The notes beneath the pieces are model-generated. The model saw only the letters and a list, made by a program, of their open reading frames with translations. It made no database searches and was not told the DNA's origin. Source: Pampus argenteus (Eukaryota; Chordata; Actinopteri; Scombriformes; Stromateidae). Taken from it: a stretch of 64,000 bases of DNA. Positions 59,994 through 64,000 of this stretch are shown here, piece after piece. Position numbers and translations under genes: made by a program. The DNA is taken from the NCBI GenBank assembly GCA_036937835.1, contig CM072862.1, positions 22,833,001-22,897,000 of the forward strand, read 5' to 3'. Numbering within the stretch: the stretch's first letter is position 1; the number at the start of each line of letters is the position of its first letter.

Positions 59994-60433
59994 AAGCAGC
60001 CAAATGGCTAATGACTTTGACAGGTGGTGCAGTGTAGACGATGCACGTTGACGCTCGGCGTTAGAATATTTGACCTTTTATGTACAAATAAATACATTAA
60101 ATACAACCTGGGCAACGGCCATATTTAATTTAGGATTCAGCAAAATGATTATTTCACTTTTTTTCATCAGGAATAAGCACAGGAGCCATGTCGTAACCAT
60201 TAGTTACAGCCATTATCTCTGCAGTGAAGGGCACTGAGTTCCTGTATTAGCTTTTCTTTTCTTTTTTCTTTTTTTTATAAAACCAACAAGTGCTTGAATT
60301 TGATTGGAGGGAAAAAGAAAACTGCTTTTTCTGCTTTCATACTTCATTTACCTGGAGTGGTCTAAATTAGTTCTGAGTGCATAAGCATGTCATTCAAGCT
60401 TTCAGGACACCTGCTGAACAAATTCACTCAAAA

Positions 60434-60466
<33 letters not shown>

Positions 60467-60690
60467 CACACAGAGCAAGATCCTAAAATATGTCCCGCAG
60501 TCTGTTTATGCCATATGTCGTATAGTATTGTAGTGAAGTGTAGCAAGTCTAAATGAAAATTCTCCCAACATTATCTAATTAAGTAGGTGTGAAAGCAGCT
60601 TAATCAAAGTCGGTTTTTTTTTTTGGCTCTTATCTCTTCTTCAAGCAACAGTTCGTTCGGCTCAAGGATGTGAATACTTTCATTAAGCCT

Positions 60691-60723
<33 letters not shown>
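60434..60723. repeat. Two (CA)n microsatellites
   Basis: CA runs at 60434-60460 and 60694-60723 are separated by about 230 bp of unique sequence. Confidence 0.93.
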
Positions 60724-60726
<3 letters not shown>

Positions 60727-62215
60727 CATTCCTCCTCAAAAGAAGATGTCAGAAGTGGTCTTGAGTTATAAAGGCTTGTGGTTTTTATTAGCCACTGTTA
60801 GCCTGTGGGGTGCTTTTTGTTGCAGACTGACAGGGGGACTTAATAATGGAGCTCTGTAACCCAATGAGCTTTGAATCTTTGGAGCCCCTCTTCCCCCTTC
60901 TTTGTCCCTCACCCACTCCCCCCGCAGTGCCACTGCATTCCCAGCCTGGCGGGGCAGTGTCTCAGGGCCAGGGCTGTGTCACGCACCTCTATTGGCCCCA
61001 AACCACCGTGGTGGTGGTGGTGGTGGTGGGGGACGGGGTCAAGGGTTCAAGTGCTCCCCGTGGGACGATGCATGGGGTGCCTATCGACGCCGTGGCTCGA
61101 CCCTCGCACTGGCTGCATCTGTAATTAATTTCTAATGAGAAAGAAATCACCTGACCTTGCATCAGCTAGCCTCTTGGCTCTAGCTCACTATCACTACCCC
61201 TTTCTCCCACTTCAAAGGCGAGGCGAGGATAGCCCCTCCTGGCTCGACGCTGATACTGAAGTGCACCGAAAACATTCCTCGCGTGCTAGACAGAGGCTGG
61301 GTGTAGATTTTATGGGCTGTGTTCCTGCTAGTCCCACACATACCTGTGGTTCATGTGTAAGCTGTAGAAGCCGAACTGAGTTAACCCCTTCTCATATGTA
61401 ACCTCAGAAATGCAAGTGGCGGGATTTGAAGATGTGGAGGCCTTTTTGACTTGCTTAAGATATTTTATCACCATGTGCTACAAAAAGCGGTTGGGTTTTG
61501 TTTCATTATGTGTTCACAGCACATCGTCTAAATTATGGAGTCATTCAAATCCTTTTGGAAAATGGCTTGTATGTTGATGATAATAATGTCTTATCAATTA
61601 AATTACCGAGCTTTAAGTGATAAAAAGGCACCTTAGCTTGCCACAGAAGCCTGAAGTAGTGGAAAAGGACTAGCTGTCTGTCAAAATTTAGTTGAATTGT
61701 ACCTTTTTGACGGAGCTTGGCTTGCTGTTCTTACTGTTGAGACAGGTTAAACGCATCTAGGTGCTGCCTCTTGAAGATGAAATTGATATCAACCATCTGA
61801 CCCTTTTGTAAGACAACAAATAAGTGAATTTATCAAACTGTTAAAGTGCTTTTATAAAAGAGATTTTCTTTATGTAAAAAAAGCTACGAAAGAAGTCATC
61901 TTCCCGTTTAAACATACTTAATTAAAGCACAGTATCCGTGTGTTGTGGGTTTTGTTTTTTTTGGTCAATGCGACAGTAGTCTGTATTGATAAGATTTCCT
62001 GAGGGGAAACAATTGTGTGAAATGCAGGAAGCCATTAGGAAGCCGGGGACTCATGTCTCTCCCTGCTGAGTAAATAGTGTCTGGGCCTCCCCTCATTTCA
62101 TCCACTTCTGAATGAGCCCAGCACTTGTAACAATAAAGGCAGGAAATGAACTGTACTCTCACAGGAGCGTGCAGGATGCTCATTGTGTTCCTAATTGACC
62201 AAACTAGGTTGGGTG

Positions 62216-62220
<5 letters not shown>

Positions 62221-62246
<26 letters not shown>
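62221..62246. repeat. Poly(A) run
   Basis: 26 consecutive A, with no retroposon body recognised upstream. Confidence 0.95.
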
Positions 62247-62250
<4 letters not shown>

Positions 62251-64000
62251 AGTTTTCTCTTGCTTAGTCAAAAATAGCAAGCAGCTAATGATGCAGGATT
62301 GCGTTGCATAATTGTAGATTTTGCGTTGTTTTTTTTTTAGTCATGTCCCAAAATGACCGTTTTTTATGAAATTGGAGCTCACAGTTTGACTCCAAGACGG
62401 CCTCATGCAGGCTTGCTTGCATGCAGGATCCTATGCGACATTAGGTAACCTCAACCGGTGGCAACATCCTTATTTTTGTCTGTGGTATGCAGGTGTGACT
62501 CACAGCCACACAGTTGTTACTTAAGTTGTCACCTGAGGACTCCTCCAGGGGAAATTTGTTTTCTACTACTTATTAGACATAATTCAATATGTCATTTGAG
62601 AGCCATTACCATTGTTTGTTTTGTTTTTTTTCCTTTATTTCTTTAAGGTATTATATGCCAATTATGCACCAAGAACTAAATGAACCAGTTTCCAAATTGT
62701 CATTCTGGTTTCACCGTTGGACAAAGGGTTTCACTTGCTTATCTGTCCCACATTTTGTGCTCAGTGTAATTGATATTTAGCTTACCCCTAGATTAAGCAA
62801 CAACTAAGAAGGTTAGCATTGAGGATTTTCCCAGATTAATTCCAGGAGTCCAATCTTGAGTGGGCCGTACCATCCCAAACATCTGCCTTACCTGGGATTT
62901 ACTAGCATATGAAAAAGGAAATGAGATTAGAGGTGGTGATAAATCCTCCAGCAAAGCCTCCATCAGAGAAAATGAGATGGCCTCATCAGTCACCAGCCGT
63001 TCATGTCCTCGTTTCCGATAAATTGATTTTCGGTGCTCCGGTGTTGAGAGGTGGGGTAGTCCTTTGGAATTGAGCTTTGTCGACTAATGCCACTGTTAGT
63101 TTGGTCGTGCATTTCCCATGTTGGCTTTCTTGTCTCTAATGACTATTTGATTGGAGCCTTGCAGTGACTTGTTTGCATTGTGGGATGTGAAGGAATATAT
63201 GTTATATGTATACTTCATGTATACTTCATAACAAGAGTCTACAGATTTACCCTGTGTCTGTTAGGATCCCTGTGTCCCAGCAGATTCGCAGGCAACTAAT
63301 TTAGTAGTTGTTAAGTGATTTAGCATCTGTTTTTTATAGAGCCCCAGTGAGCTACAACAGCAGCCGCCCCCTGTCATTGCCTGTGGCGTCAAAGCTCCCC
63401 TTTTGAATTTCAATCAGCGCTGGATGCATTGTTGTGTTTTTATTTGAAGGGGGGATGGGACCAAGAGGGTGTTAGTAGTCGTAGCTGGTTGTGCGTGTCA
63501 ATCAAATATTCAGTGTGACCAATGGGTAGCTCATCGGAGGCTAGTTGGTGTGTTCTCAGGGGGGCACAAGACTTTAAGTGCTTGCCCGCGGGGCGAACCC
63601 TGCCCTTCATTCCTCACGCGCTGGCCTCCCTCCGCTCCTCACAACGAGAACACAGGCAGTACAATCAATAACCGACTCACTCCTCCTTCTCTTTCCACCG
63701 CCCTCCCCCTTCCAACTCCTCCTCTGGTCAGCCGCTCCCTGCTTTCCATTTATCAACACTGCGTTTGATGTTGGCTTCATCATTCTCTGTCAACCCCCCT
63801 CAACACCTCGGTGTGTGTAATTGTATTAGATTCGTCACGGTGGTGCAGTTATTTGGCCTGTCTCAGCTGGGATTGGTCCAAAGAGCTTCTTCTCTCTATG
63901 TACCTGCAACCATAGATGTTAGTTTGAAGTATCTTTTGTTTCCATACGACTGTTTTTCTTTAGCTGATTGTTACCAACATCTTTCTCTTCTTACCGGTGA

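Larger units (their letters stand above)
53009..64000 (+). other. Start of a very long intron 1 (putative neo1)
   Basis: About 11 kb without another convincing exon, and the intron continues past the window. It contains (CA)n at 53015-53034, (TA)n at 53742-53769, a purine tract at 53970-54020, TG tracts at about 54500-54535 and 56825-56850, (TTC)n at 59568-59606, (CA)n at 60434-60460 and 60694-60723, and a run of 26 A at 62221-62246. GC-richer, repeat-poor patches at about 60840-61130 and 63340-63830 could be regulatory. A long first intron fits NEO1/DCC-type genes. Confidence 0.5.

Noticed and set aside
61035..61060. GGTTCAAGTGCTCC, similar to a tRNA B-box
   Set aside because: No matching A-box or cloverleaf could be drawn around it, and the B-box itself deviates from GGTTCGANTCC.

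Overview
The window is AT-rich vertebrate DNA, almost certainly from a percomorph teleost fish. It has intron-containing genes with GT-AG splice sites, very long gene-poor stretches, abundant (TG)n, (AT)n and (ATCT)n microsatellites, and several short interspersed repeats that I recognise from spiny-rayed fish genomes. There are no prokaryotic, plasmid, phage or CRISPR features.

Layout: (1) 1-1827 is the flank upstream of bbs4. It probably holds the 3' end of an unidentified plus-strand gene, with a weak candidate last exon at 410-460 and polyadenylation hexamers at 1145, 1217 and 1378. (2) 1828-12535 is a complete bbs4 gene (BBSome subunit 4). I resolved 16 coding exons that join without a frame break into 534 codons plus stop. 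A ciliary X-box and a TISU/YY1 element sit at its start codon. (3) 12536-52200 is about 40 kb with no recognisable protein-coding gene. It holds diverged fish repeats and MITE-like elements, long microsatellites, a 177-bp inverted-repeat element at 32139-32315, and a few splice-flanked open segments that could be unannotated exons (34991-35083, 37683-38034, 40284-40635). (4) 52200-53008 is the leader and first coding exon of a secreted or membrane protein. It encodes a signal peptide and ends in a phase-1 donor, and is best explained as neogenin (neo1). Its N-terminus resembles mammalian neogenin, and BBS4 and NEO1 are near neighbours in the same orientation in mammals. (5) 53009-64000 is the start of its very long intron 1, which continues past the window.

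The two genes are not an operon and need not act together. bbs4 serves ciliary membrane trafficking, and the putative neo1 is a netrin/RGM receptor. The 40-kb gap is a reasonable place to look for neo1 regulatory DNA.

I found no convincing new biological system. The observations most worth checking are the compact X-box plus TISU promoter of bbs4, a perfect X-box inside bbs4 intron 2, the inverted-repeat element at 32.1-32.3 kb, and the open, splice-flanked block at 40.3-40.6 kb.
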